DNA from: Limnoglobus roseus
GTDB taxonomy: Bacteria; Planctomycetota; Planctomycetia; Gemmatales; Gemmataceae
Length of the DNA: 64,000 nt
Direction: 5' to 3'
NCBI RefSeq assembly: GCF_008254045.1
Contig: NZ_CP042425.1
Coordinates: forward strand, 3,658,001-3,722,000
Positions 51,196 through 60,213 of this stretch are shown in pieces (the first letter of the stretch is position 1; the number at the start of each line of letters is the position of its first letter). Made by a program: the position numbers and the translations under genes. The notes beneath the pieces are model-generated. The model was not told where the DNA came from, made no database searches, and worked only from the letters and a program-made list of their open reading frames with translations.

Positions 51196-53046
51196 ATGAT
51201 TCGCTTCACTTTCCCCCTCCTCTCCATCCTCGTGACGGCTTCGGGCGTGATTGCAAGCGGTCCGCCCGCGATCACCGCGGAGGCGCAAGCCGTTCTGGAC
51301 CGGAGCTGCGTGAAGTGCCACGGGCCGCTCGAACAGGAGGCCGGCCTTCGGCTCGATACCGCCGCGGCCGTAATGAAGGGCGGTGAGGACGGGCCGGTTG
51401 TCGTCGCGGGGAAGCCGGACGACAGTAAACTCCTCAGCGTCTTGGCCCGCACCGCTACGCCGCACATGCCGCCCAAGAAACAGTTGGCCGACGCCGATGT
51501 CGCCACGTTGCGGAAGTGGGTGACAACGCTCTCCGCCGCCCCCGCGCCGGAGGTCAAGGCCGAGCGGGCGCAAGTGCCGACGGAACCGGCCGCGGCCATC
51601 GACCACTTCCTGACCGCCGCCTGGCAGGCTCGCGGTCTGACGCCCGCCGCCGTCTGCGACGACCGCACGTTCATCCGCCGGGTCACGCTTGACCTCGTCG
51701 GGCGCATCCCCACGCCGGAAGAGACGAGCAAGTTCCTGTTCGACGCCGCCCCCGACAAGCGAGCGGTTCTGGTCGATCGCCTCCTGACCAGTGACGAAGC
51801 CGCCCGCAACCGCCGCGAGATTTGGGACGCCCTGCTCATGGGCCGCCCCGGTCGGCGGGAAGACCGGCGACGGGACAGCGGATGGCTGGCGTTCCTGGAA
51901 AACTCCTTCAAGCAGAACCGCCCCTGGGACGAAATCGTGCGGGCGTTCCTCGCCGCGCGCCCCGAGGACAAGGGCGCGGTTTGGTTTCTCTACGAGCGGC
52001 GTAACGATTACCAACAGATCGCCGAGTCCGTCGCCCCGGTGATCTATGGCACCCGACTGGACTGTGCCCAGTGCCACGACCACCCTCTGGCCAGCGAGAT
52101 CAAACAGGGCCACTACTGGGGGCTCGTTGCCGCCTTCAACCGCGGTAAGAACGTCGAACGCGGCGGGCCGACGGCCGTGAAGGAGTCGGCCGTCGGCGGG
52201 GTGATGAACTTCACCAACCTCAAGAAAGAGTCGCAACCGGCGGTCATCACCCTGCTCACGGGCAAGGTCGTCGAGGAACCACGCGGGGCCAACGATGCCG
52301 ACACCCCGGATCGGTACATCGATCCGAAGGCTGCAGTGCCGGTGCCCAAGTTCTCCCGCCGGGAGGCGCTCGCCGAGGCCGCGACTCGTGGGAATCCGCT
52401 GCTGGCCCGGTCGTTCGTCAACCACACGTGGGCGATCTTGATGGGCCGCGGCATTGTCGACCCGCCGGACGAGATGAACTCGAAGCACCCGCCGAGCCAC
52501 CCCGAACTGCTCGACTGGCTCGCGGCCGATTTCGCCTCCCACAATTACGACGTTCGCCGCCTGACCCGTGCGATCGTTCTCAGTCGCGGCTACCAACTCG
52601 CCTCGTGGGCCGGTTCGGCCACACCGCCGCCGGACGCCTTCGCCGCCGCCGTGGAACGGCCCCTGACTCCGGAAGCGATCGCGCGATCGGCCCGCATCGC
52701 CGCCGGCCTGACCCCGGACGACGACAGCTTGCGAAAGGCGGTGGCCGAGGCGTTCCCCGGCCTGCCGGGCAAGGTTTCGCAGGTGACGATGCAGCAGGCC
52801 ATGTTCCTGACGAACAACCCCCTGATGGCCGATCTGTTCAAGCCGAACCCGGCCGACGCCGTTTCCGCAATCTCGCCGGAGGATCGCGTTCGGGGGATCT
52901 TCCGTCGGGCACTCGTTCGCGACCCGGACGCCGAGGAGTTGGCCCGCGGCGTCGCCTTCCTGAAGTCCCCGGCCGAACCCGGCACCGCGGTCGGCCAACT
53001 CCTGTGGGCGATCGTCGCCGGTCCCGAATTCCTCACCAACCACTGA
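51196..53046 (+). CDS. DUF1549/DUF1553 protein with N-terminal cytochrome-c motif (second of three)
   Basis: The 616-residue protein has a signal peptide (residues 1-21) and a planctomycete cytochrome-c-type motif CVKCHG (C38, C41, H42) in a short N-terminal domain. DUF1549 follows with FIRRVTLDLVGRIPTPEE and CAQCHDHPL, then DUF1553 (RREALAEAATRGNPLLARSFVNHTWAILMGRGIVDP, LSRGYQLASWAG). It is shorter than the 985-residue relative at 57090, mainly in the middle. Exported; function not established. It is the first gene of an operon with DUF1501 and beta-propeller genes; 6 bases separate it from the DUF1501 gene. Confidence 0.9.
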   Translation: MIRFTFPLLSILVTASGVIASGPPAITAEAQAVLDRSCVKCHGPLEQEAGLRLDTAAAVMKGGEDGPVVVAGKPDDSKLLSVLARTATPHMPPKKQLADADVATLRKWVTTLSAAPAPEVKAERAQVPTEPAAAIDHFLTAAWQARGLTPAAVCDDRTFIRRVTLDLVGRIPTPEETSKFLFDAAPDKRAVLVDRLLTSDEAARNRREIWDALLMGRPGRREDRRRDSGWLAFLENSFKQNRPWDEIVRAFLAARPEDKGAVWFLYERRNDYQQIAESVAPVIYGTRLDCAQCHDHPLASEIKQGHYWGLVAAFNRGKNVERGGPTAVKESAVGGVMNFTNLKKESQPAVITLLTGKVVEEPRGANDADTPDRYIDPKAAVPVPKFSRREALAEAATRGNPLLARSFVNHTWAILMGRGIVDPPDEMNSKHPPSHPELLDWLAADFASHNYDVRRLTRAIVLSRGYQLASWAGSATPPPDAFAAAVERPLTPEAIARSARIAAGLTPDDDSLRKAVAEAFPGLPGKVSQVTMQQAMFLTNNPLMADLFKPNPADAVSAISPEDRVRGIFRRALVRDPDAEELARGVAFLKSPAEPGTAVGQLLWAIVAGPEFLTNH

Positions 53047-53052
53047 CAATCC

Positions 53053-54384
53053 ATGACGATAAACCCCACCCCCCCCCCACCACCCGGCTCTTGCACGCCC
53101 GACGACCACCGGCTGCACCGCCGGCTGTTCCTCAAAGGGCTGGCTGCCACCGGCGTCCCGGCGGTGACGAGTTTCACCGGCCTGTTCACGAACCCGGTCT
53201 TCGCCGCGGCGACCAAGAAGGCCCAAAAGAACGTCCTCCTGCTGTGGCTGTGCGGCGGACCGAGCCAGTTCGAGACGTGGGACCCGAAGCCGGGGCGACC
53301 GTCCAGCGGGCCGTTTCCGAGCATCCCCACGAAGGTACCCGGCACGCGCTTCTCGTCCCTCATGCCGAAGTGCGCCGGCATCGCCGACCGGCTGAACGTC
53401 GTGCGGTGCATGCGCACCAAGCAGACGGAACACCTGCAAGCGATTAACCTGCTCACCCGCGGCAACCCGGACCGCGCCGGGTTCACCCGGCCGACGCTCG
53501 GGGCGTCGATCTCGGCCGCCCTGGGCACGGTCGACACCAAGTTGCCGAACTTCATCCTGCTCGACCCCAACCCGCGGGGCAACGAGTTCGAGTCGTACAA
53601 GGCCAGCGACCTGACCGGCTGGCTCGGCCCGCAGCACGCCCCGGTCCGCCTCGGCGGTTCGTACACGCAGCTCGGCAAGGCCGTGGACGCGGCGACGGAC
53701 GAGAAGGAAGACCGCCTCGCCCTCCGGCGGTTCTTGGCGAAGAAGTACGAAGCCGAGCGGGGCAGTAACACCGCCGCCGCCCAGAACGCGGCCTTCGAGA
53801 AGATGAAGGGACTGACCGCGAGTGCCGACCTGTTCGACCTCGCGAAGATCCCGGAAGCCGACCGTGCCCGCTACGGCCCCGGCACCTTCGGCTTGCACAC
53901 GCTGATGGCCCGCAACCTGGTCGAGAAGGGCGCGCCGTTCGTGATGGTCGCCAACGGCATGCCGTGGGACAACCACATCATGCAGCACGAAATCCACCAG
54001 ATGCTCGTGCCGGAACTCGACCGCGTGTTGCACGTCCTCCTCGCCGACCTGCAAGACCGCGGCTTGCTCGACCACACGCTGGTCGTCGCGATGGGCGAGT
54101 TCGGCCGGTCGCCGTGGATGAACCCCGCCCGCGGCCGGGACCACTACCCGAACGCCTGGAGCCTCATGATGACCGGCTGCGGCTTGAAGCGGGGCGTGGT
54201 CGTCGGGGCCACCGATATCGACGGGGTCGATCCCGCCGGCAAGTCGTTCAACGAGCAAAACCTGTTCGCGACCATCTTCACGGCGTTGGGGATCGACCCT
54301 TACGCGGAGTACGACCTGACCAACATGCCGACGTTCCACCGCGTCGAAGACCGGGCCGAACCGATCCGGGAGGTGCTGGCGTGA
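53053..54384 (+). CDS. DUF1501 protein (second of three)
   Basis: This is a 443-residue protein with a proline-rich N-terminus ahead of a twin-arginine-like signal (HRRLFLKGLAATGVPAVT). The family landmarks are LLLWLCGGPSQFETWDPKPG, FGLHTLMARNLVEKGAPFVMV, AMGEFGRSPWMN and GRDHYPNAWSLMMTGCG. It probably has the alkaline-phosphatase-like fold with unknown activity. It is preceded by the DUF1549/1553 gene after 6 bases and followed by the beta-propeller gene with a GTGA overlap, so all three are likely co-expressed. Confidence 0.93.
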   Translation: MTINPTPPPPPGSCTPDDHRLHRRLFLKGLAATGVPAVTSFTGLFTNPVFAAATKKAQKNVLLLWLCGGPSQFETWDPKPGRPSSGPFPSIPTKVPGTRFSSLMPKCAGIADRLNVVRCMRTKQTEHLQAINLLTRGNPDRAGFTRPTLGASISAALGTVDTKLPNFILLDPNPRGNEFESYKASDLTGWLGPQHAPVRLGGSYTQLGKAVDAATDEKEDRLALRRFLAKKYEAERGSNTAAAQNAAFEKMKGLTASADLFDLAKIPEADRARYGPGTFGLHTLMARNLVEKGAPFVMVANGMPWDNHIMQHEIHQMLVPELDRVLHVLLADLQDRGLLDHTLVVAMGEFGRSPWMNPARGRDHYPNAWSLMMTGCGLKRGVVVGATDIDGVDPAGKSFNEQNLFATIFTALGIDPYAEYDLTNMPTFHRVEDRAEPIREVLA

Positions 54385-55436
54385 AACTCGTCAAATCGAA
54401 AGACGTCTCGCTGCCGATGGGCGTCCTCGGCCTCACCGCCTGGGCCGACGCCAAGCGACTTTACGCTGCCTGCATGGACGGGGCGATCTACGAGTGCGAC
54501 CCGGCGACCGGAAAGGTCACGCCGCTGCCAGACCGGCACGAGAGTTACGCCTCCGGTTGCGTGCTTCTGCCCGACGGGAAGACACTGATCTCCGCCGGCT
54601 ACGACGGCTGCCTCCTCTGGCACGACCTGGTCGCGAAGAAGTCCATCCGTCGCGTTCAGGCCCACACGTTCTGGTCGTGGCGACTCGCCCTGTCGCCCGA
54701 TGGCCGGCGGGTTGCTTCCTCGACCGGGCAATACCTGGCTGGCGGTGAGAAGTACGAGCCGGCGGCCGCTGCCGAGCCGACGGTGAAGGTCTTCGACGCT
54801 CTTACAGGGGAACTGCGGCAGTCATTCGACCACGGCCCGCCCGTAACGAGCCTGGCATTCGCGCCGGACAACCGGCACGTCGCCGGCGGGAACTTGATGG
54901 GCGAAGTTCGCGTGTGGGACGTGGACGCCGGCAAGGTGGCGGCCGAGTTCACGACCCCGGACTTTACGTGCTGGGGCCAGATCAAAAGCCCCCACTACTG
55001 CGGCGGCATCTACGGCCTGATGTTCCCGCCGGACGGCGACACCCTCCTGTGTTGTGGCATGGGGGCGATGGCCGACCCGATGGCCGGCAACGGCAAGATG
55101 CGGTGGCAGCGGTGGGACTGGCGAGCGGCCCCGCCGAAAAAACGGGACCAGATCCGCGACTCGGACGGCGGGACCGGCTTGATGGAAACGCTCGCGCCGG
55201 TCCCCGGCGGCGGCTTCCTGATGGCCGGCCGGCAGGCCCAGGGTACATGGACCACCGCCGTCTTCGCCGCCGACGGCAAACTGGTCGCCTCGCTCGACAC
55301 GAAGTCGCGCGTCACCCAGGCGGTGTTCGCGCCCGACGGCCGGAAACTCTACCTCGCCGCGACCGTCGGCCAGCCGAAGCCGGTCAACGGCAAGTGGGGG
55401 GATTTCGGGCGCGTCCACGTCGTCGATGTCGTCTGA
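54381..55436 (+). CDS. WD40-like beta-propeller protein
   Basis: The GTG at 54381 overlaps the DUF1501 stop by 4 bases (GTGA) and gives 351 residues. The longer in-frame ORF is a shadow of the DUF1501 gene. Repeats of about 40 residues with LLPDGKTLISAGYDGCLLWHD, ALSPDGRRVASS, AFAPDNRHVAGGNLMGEVRVWDV and FAPDGRKLYLAA indicate a WD40/YVTN-type propeller of about seven blades. No signal peptide is apparent at this start, which is unusual since its operon partners are exported. Presumably a docking platform (inference). It converges on the third DUF1501 gene, 258 bases away. Confidence 0.87.
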   Translation: MKLVKSKDVSLPMGVLGLTAWADAKRLYAACMDGAIYECDPATGKVTPLPDRHESYASGCVLLPDGKTLISAGYDGCLLWHDLVAKKSIRRVQAHTFWSWRLALSPDGRRVASSTGQYLAGGEKYEPAAAAEPTVKVFDALTGELRQSFDHGPPVTSLAFAPDNRHVAGGNLMGEVRVWDVDAGKVAAEFTTPDFTCWGQIKSPHYCGGIYGLMFPPDGDTLLCCGMGAMADPMAGNGKMRWQRWDWRAAPPKKRDQIRDSDGGTGLMETLAPVPGGGFLMAGRQAQGTWTTAVFAADGKLVASLDTKSRVTQAVFAPDGRKLYLAATVGQPKPVNGKWGDFGRVHVVDVV

Positions 55437-55489
55437 CGCCGACCGCGAGCGAAGACCAAACCCGGCATCGATGTAACCCTGACATCCTG

Positions 55490-55560
55490 CTAACCCGAGA
55501 CGTCAAGAGTTCGTCTCGGGGTGCGAGACGAACCTTCCCGTTTCGTCTCGCACCCTCGAT
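55490..55560. repeat. Intergenic element with two mutually exclusive hairpins
   Basis: GTTCGTCTCG (55509-55518) pairs perfectly with CGAGACGAAC (55524-55533) around a 5-base loop. The second arm can instead pair over 14 bases (55519-55532) with TTCGTCTCGCACCC (55542-55555). Only one hairpin can form at a time. It lies between the convergent ends of the beta-propeller and DUF1501 genes. Confidence 0.75.
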
Positions 55561-55694
55561 TCACTTCTGCGAACTTGAGCCGGCAACGCCCGTTGAGGCC
55601 ACACGAACTACGTCAGCCTTCATGGGAAGCACGGCCGAAAGCCCACCGACCGGCGCGAGCGGCCGATCCCGTCCCCACGAGATCGGGGCCGCGG

Positions 55695-57086
55695 TCACGC
55701 GAGAACGTCCTTGACGACGGTCCCGGACACGTCCGTCAGGCGGTAATCGCGGCCGGCGTGGCGGTAGGTCAGTCTCTCGTGGTCGAGTCCCATCAGGTGC
55801 AAGATCGTGGCGTGGAAGTCGTGGACGTGGACCGGCTTCTCGACCGCCTTCATGCCGTGCTCGTCGGTCGCCCCGTAGACGACGCCCCGCTTCACGCCGG
55901 CCCCGGCCAGCCACGAACTGAACGCCCAGTTGTGGTGTTCGCGGCCGGGGTTGGCGGCCGTGTTGTTGAACGGCGTGCGGCCGAACTCGGTCGTGCCGAC
56001 CACCAACACGTCGTCGAACAGGCCGCGCCGCTTCAGGTCTTGAATCAACCCAGCCGTCGGCTGATCGACCTGCGGGGCGAGGCGGCCGTGATCGGCCATG
56101 TTGCCGTGCGAGTCCCAGTTGTTGGACGACCCGGTGTGGATCAACTCCACGAACCGCACGCCGCGTTCCACCAACCGCCGGGCGACGAGGCACTGCCAGC
56201 CGAACCCGTCGGTCTGGCCGCGCTTCAGGCCGTACAGGGCCAGGGTGGCGTCGTCCTCCTTCGACAAGTCCAATGCCCCCGGCATTTCCGACTGCATCCC
56301 GTAGGCCGTCTCGAACGACCGGATGCGGGCGGCCAGCGCGGGGTCATCCTCTCGGGTTGAACGGTGCGACTCGTCGAACGCCCGCAGCGCGTCGAGTTCC
56401 ATCTTCTGCCGGGTCGCGTCCGTCACTCGGGGCCGGAGGTTGGCGACGGGTTCGGTCCCCGGCACGACCCGCGTTCCTTGATGGACCCCTGGCAGGAAGT
56501 CCGCGGCCCAGACCTGGGTGCCCGCGTACGGCATCTGCGGGGCGAGGACCAGGAACGACGGTAGGTTCTTGTTCGGCGTACCGAGACCGTAGCTCGCCCA
56601 CGCGCCGAGGCTCGGCCGGGCGAACGCGAACGACCCGGTGTGCATGCCGAGCGTGGCGTTGTAGTGGTTCGAGTGGCTGGTGTGCATCGACCGGATCAGG
56701 GCGATGTCGTCGATTTGCCGGCCGAGGTGCGGGAACAGGTCGCTGACCTCGATGCCGCTCTTGCCGTGGGGGGCGAACTTCCAGTCCGGCCGCTTGAGGA
56801 ACAGCTTCTCGTAGCCGGGGCGGTTGCGGGTCTCCGGGTGGTCGAACGTCACCGTCTTGCCGTGGTCGGCGACCAACTTCGGTTTCGGGTCGAACGAATC
56901 GACGTGCGACACGCCGCCGCTCAGGAAGAGGAAGATGACCGACTTCGCCTTCGCGGGGAAGTGCGGCTTCTTCGGCGTGAGCGGGTCGGCGGCGTCGGCC
57001 GCGAGCAATTCGCTGAGCAGAGCCGGCATCAGCATCGACCCGGCCACGGCCGACCGGACGAACCCGCGGCGGGAGGCGTTGGGCAT
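55695..57086 (-). CDS. DUF1501 protein with twin-arginine signal (third of three)
   Basis: The 463-residue protein begins with a twin-arginine signal (SRRGFVRSAVAGSMLMPALL). Landmarks are FLFLSGGVSHVDSFDPKP, FGWQCLVARRLVERGVRFVEL, VVGTTEFGRTPFNN and GREHHNWAFSSWLAG, in the more sulfatase-like subgroup of DUF1501. It is separated by 3 bases from the DUF1549/1553 gene at 57090 and transcribed with it. It differs from the other two copies in the spacing of the C-terminal His residues. No activity is known. Confidence 0.93.
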   Translation of the reverse strand: MPNASRRGFVRSAVAGSMLMPALLSELLAADAADPLTPKKPHFPAKAKSVIFLFLSGGVSHVDSFDPKPKLVADHGKTVTFDHPETRNRPGYEKLFLKRPDWKFAPHGKSGIEVSDLFPHLGRQIDDIALIRSMHTSHSNHYNATLGMHTGSFAFARPSLGAWASYGLGTPNKNLPSFLVLAPQMPYAGTQVWAADFLPGVHQGTRVVPGTEPVANLRPRVTDATRQKMELDALRAFDESHRSTREDDPALAARIRSFETAYGMQSEMPGALDLSKEDDATLALYGLKRGQTDGFGWQCLVARRLVERGVRFVELIHTGSSNNWDSHGNMADHGRLAPQVDQPTAGLIQDLKRRGLFDDVLVVGTTEFGRTPFNNTAANPGREHHNWAFSSWLAGAGVKRGVVYGATDEHGMKAVEKPVHVHDFHATILHLMGLDHERLTYRHAGRDYRLTDVSGTVVKDVLA

Positions 57087-57089
57087 GGA

Positions 57090-60047
57090 CTACTCCACGA
57101 AGAGGAACTCGTTACTCGCCAGTAGCACGCGGGCCAACGCTGCCCACGCCGCTTCCGCCCCGTCCTTCTGCGTGCCACGGTAACGCGCCAGGAAGTCGGT
57201 GGCGAAGTCGCGGTCCTTCGGCGTCGGCGTTCGCTGGAACGTGATGCGGAACAACTCGTCGATCCGCTCCGCCTCCGGCTTCGTCATCGCGCGGCCGGCC
57301 AGTTTGTCGGCTTGGGCGTGGAAGAACGGGTCGTTCAAAAAGAACAACGCCTGCGTCGGCACGGTGGTCGCTTGCCGCTGCGGCGTGGTCGCGTTCGGAT
57401 CCGCCCCGTCGAACAGCCCGAGGAACGGATGGCGGCGGTTCCGCACGGCCACGAGGTACACGCTCCGCTTGCTCGTCTCGTAGAAGGAACTGAACGGCAC
57501 GTGTTGGGTGTAACCCCACGACGCCTCCGGTGGGAACGGGTGAGCCTGCCCCGGCTCGCGGTCCAACTGGCCGCCGGCGGTCAGCAGGCTGTCGCGGATT
57601 TCCTCGGCGCTCAGCCGACGACGGTCGAACCGCCAGTAGAGATCGTTGTTGGCGTCCACCGTCGCAGCCGCGGGGCGTGACACGCTCACCTGTTGATAGG
57701 CGGCCGACAGCAGGATCGTCCGGTGCAGGGACTTCACGCTCCACCCGGAGGCCACGAACTCGGCCGCGAGCCAGTCGAGTAACTCGGGGTGCGTGGGGGC
57801 AACGCCGCGGGTGCCGAAGTCGTTCGGCGTCTTCACGATCCCCTTGCCGAAGTGGTGCAGCCAGACGCGGTTGGCCATCACGCGGGCCGTCAGCGGGTTG
57901 TCCTTCGACGCGATCCAGTTGGCCAGGTCGAGTCGCCCGCTGCCCGTCTTCGTGGTGATCGCGTGGCCGCCGAGCACTTCGAGCCAGCGGCGCGGCGCCG
58001 GGTCGCCGAGTTTCTCGGGGTCGCCGCGGAGTTGAACACGCGCGTCGGCCGCCTGCCCCTCGACGACGGCGAACGCGACTTCCGATTTCGGCATCGCCCG
58101 CACGAGGTCCGCTCGCGTTCGTTCGAGTTCCCGACGGCCCTCGGCTTCGGAAACCGCCGCGGCCAATTCAGTCGACACGTCCTGAGCGATGCGTTCGATT
58201 TTCCAGCCGACGCCGTCGGGGCCGCCGGGGTGAGCGTCGCGGACGCGGCCGGTGATCTTGACCTTGCCCGTGATCGGGCTGAGCCAGCCGACGGCGACGG
58301 CCCCGTCCGGGGCGGGGTGGATGAAGAGGGAGCGGGCCGGCAATTTCGTCCACACGCCCGCGGGTTCCTTCGCGGCGTTCACCAGCACCGCCGGCGTCTC
58401 GCCGTTCCGCCAGGCGTTCAACCCGGCCTTCCCCGAAATGTCGCGAACCGCCTCCGGCAGCAATTGCGGCCCCGTTCGGGCGTCGAAAAGCCACCAGACC
58501 GACTTGTTTCCGTGCCGGTCGGCGTGCGGGTTCCCGGCCAGGAGATTGTCGACCAGATCGTCGGTCGCGTTCCACCGCCGGCCTTGCCCACCGACTTCCA
58601 CGATGTCCCATTCCACGAGTGTCGTGTCGGCCCCGTGGTTCTTGAGCGGCGTCACGGACAGATGCACCAATTCGCCGGCCTGGATCGGGATTTCGGCCGA
58701 CAACTTGTCGAACGTCTGCTCCCCGCCGTCGGCGATTTCGCCCGACGCGAGGACGTGAGACGACGCGGAGAAGATCGCCTTCAATCGGCGAAGGTTGGCG
58801 TCCGCCAGCGTCTGCTGCGCCTGCATCTGGGCGTCGAGGGCGGCGATTTGATCGCGGTGCGGCTTGATGACGCGGTCCCACTCGGCCGGTTGCAACAGGG
58901 GCACGAGATCGCGGGGTTGCTGGCGGGCCTCGCAGCCGGGGGAGGCGAATTTCGTGCTCGCGAAGATGCCGTACAGGGCGTAGTAGTCGCGGGCGGTGAC
59001 GGCGTCGTACTTGTGGTCGTGGCAGCGGGCACAGCCGAGGGTCAGGCCGACGAACGCCTTGCCGAGCGTGTCGATGCCGTCTTCGTGCGTCAGGTGCATC
59101 GACTTGTCGCTGTCATGGTCGAACCGCCGGGCCACGGCCAGGTAGCCGGTGGCGACGACCCGCCGCGCGTACAGTTCCGGCGGCCCCTGGGCGGCGAGGA
59201 TGTCGCCGGCGATCTGTTCGCGCAGGAACTCGTCGTAAGGCTGATCCTTGTTGAACGAGTCGATGACGCCGTTGCGGTACCGCCAGGCGTGCGGCAGCGG
59301 GTGGTCGGTGTTCTCGCCGGCGGTGTCGGCGTACCGTACCAAGTCGAGCCAGTGGCGGCCCCACCGCTCGCCGTAGTGCGGGCTGGCTAGCAACCGGTCC
59401 ACGACTTTGGCGAACGCCCCGGCGGTGGTGTCTTTCAGAAAGGCGTCCACTTCCTCGGGCGTGGGCGGCAGGCCGGTGAGGTCGTAGGTCACGCGGCGCA
59501 GGAGCGTCCGCTTGTCGGTCGCGGGGGCGAGCGATAACGTGCGTTCGGCGAGGCTTGCCGCGATGAAAGCATCGACGGGGTTCGCGAACGCACTCTTGGG
59601 AACGGTCGGCCGGCGAACCGGCTGGAACGCCCACCACCGCTTCGCTTCGTCGAGGGGCACGCCGCCGAGGCGGGGCGGGCCGCCGTCCCGCGGGTCCGGG
59701 GCACCGTCCTTCACCCAGGCCGTCAGCGCGTCGATCTCGGCCTTCGAGAGCTTCCCCTTCGGCGGCATCCGCTTGTCGGCGTCGGTCGAGGTGATCGCCT
59801 GGATGAGCAGACTTTGCTCGGGCTTGCCCGGTTGGATCGCGGGGCCGTTCTCGCCACCGGCTTGCCACCCGGCCTTCGAGTCGAGCCGCAGACCGGCCTT
59901 CTGTTTGTCCGGCCCGTGACAGGACGTGCAGTGCTTCAGCAAGAGCGGCCGAATCTGCGCTTCGAAGGTGTCGTCGGCCGCCCGCGACGAGCCGACCAGC
60001 AGGAGCGTCCCGACGAGGATCACGGACAGCCCGCGGGCGTTCGGCAT
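57090..60047 (-). CDS. Large DUF1549/DUF1553 cytochrome-c-type protein (third of three)
   Basis: This is a 985-residue protein with a signal peptide (residues 1-23) and an N-terminal planctomycete cytochrome-c domain with CTSCHG (C40, C43, H44), then MPPKGKLSKAEIDAL, the Met-containing segment that could give the distal ligand. DUF1549 contains LLRRVTYDLTGLPPTPEEV and GCARCHDHKYD, another CXXCH. A middle Ig/LamG-like region (about 430-620) separates it from DUF1553 (NPLTARVMANRVWLHHFGKGIVKTPNDFG). It probably carries two covalent haems and acts outside the cytoplasmic membrane. It is upstream of the DUF1501 gene by 3 bases. Confidence 0.93.
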   Translation of the reverse strand: MPNARGLSVILVGTLLLVGSSRAADDTFEAQIRPLLLKHCTSCHGPDKQKAGLRLDSKAGWQAGGENGPAIQPGKPEQSLLIQAITSTDADKRMPPKGKLSKAEIDALTAWVKDGAPDPRDGGPPRLGGVPLDEAKRWWAFQPVRRPTVPKSAFANPVDAFIAASLAERTLSLAPATDKRTLLRRVTYDLTGLPPTPEEVDAFLKDTTAGAFAKVVDRLLASPHYGERWGRHWLDLVRYADTAGENTDHPLPHAWRYRNGVIDSFNKDQPYDEFLREQIAGDILAAQGPPELYARRVVATGYLAVARRFDHDSDKSMHLTHEDGIDTLGKAFVGLTLGCARCHDHKYDAVTARDYYALYGIFASTKFASPGCEARQQPRDLVPLLQPAEWDRVIKPHRDQIAALDAQMQAQQTLADANLRRLKAIFSASSHVLASGEIADGGEQTFDKLSAEIPIQAGELVHLSVTPLKNHGADTTLVEWDIVEVGGQGRRWNATDDLVDNLLAGNPHADRHGNKSVWWLFDARTGPQLLPEAVRDISGKAGLNAWRNGETPAVLVNAAKEPAGVWTKLPARSLFIHPAPDGAVAVGWLSPITGKVKITGRVRDAHPGGPDGVGWKIERIAQDVSTELAAAVSEAEGRRELERTRADLVRAMPKSEVAFAVVEGQAADARVQLRGDPEKLGDPAPRRWLEVLGGHAITTKTGSGRLDLANWIASKDNPLTARVMANRVWLHHFGKGIVKTPNDFGTRGVAPTHPELLDWLAAEFVASGWSVKSLHRTILLSAAYQQVSVSRPAAATVDANNDLYWRFDRRRLSAEEIRDSLLTAGGQLDREPGQAHPFPPEASWGYTQHVPFSSFYETSKRSVYLVAVRNRRHPFLGLFDGADPNATTPQRQATTVPTQALFFLNDPFFHAQADKLAGRAMTKPEAERIDELFRITFQRTPTPKDRDFATDFLARYRGTQKDGAEAAWAALARVLLASNEFLFVE

Positions 60048-60213
60048 TCTGCTCTCCTGACGGGGTGCGGGCAGCGGTCCGGCCGAAACCCGCGTCGGAG
60101 CGGGGTCGAATCAGGGGGCACGGACGGAAGCAGAGCCACCCGGCAACGAGCCGTCATTCTAACCGCAGATACGGCAGGTAGAGGGCAAATTTCGCCGGGT
60201 CGGAGGGACGCCA

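Noticed and set aside
51121..54339. 1072-codon minus-strand frame over the DUF1549 and DUF1501 genes
   Set aside because: Antisense shadow without any recognisable motif, spanning two clear genes.
57789..59390. 533-codon plus-strand frame opposite the large DUF1549 gene
   Set aside because: Antisense shadow of a protein with clear signal peptide and haem motifs.
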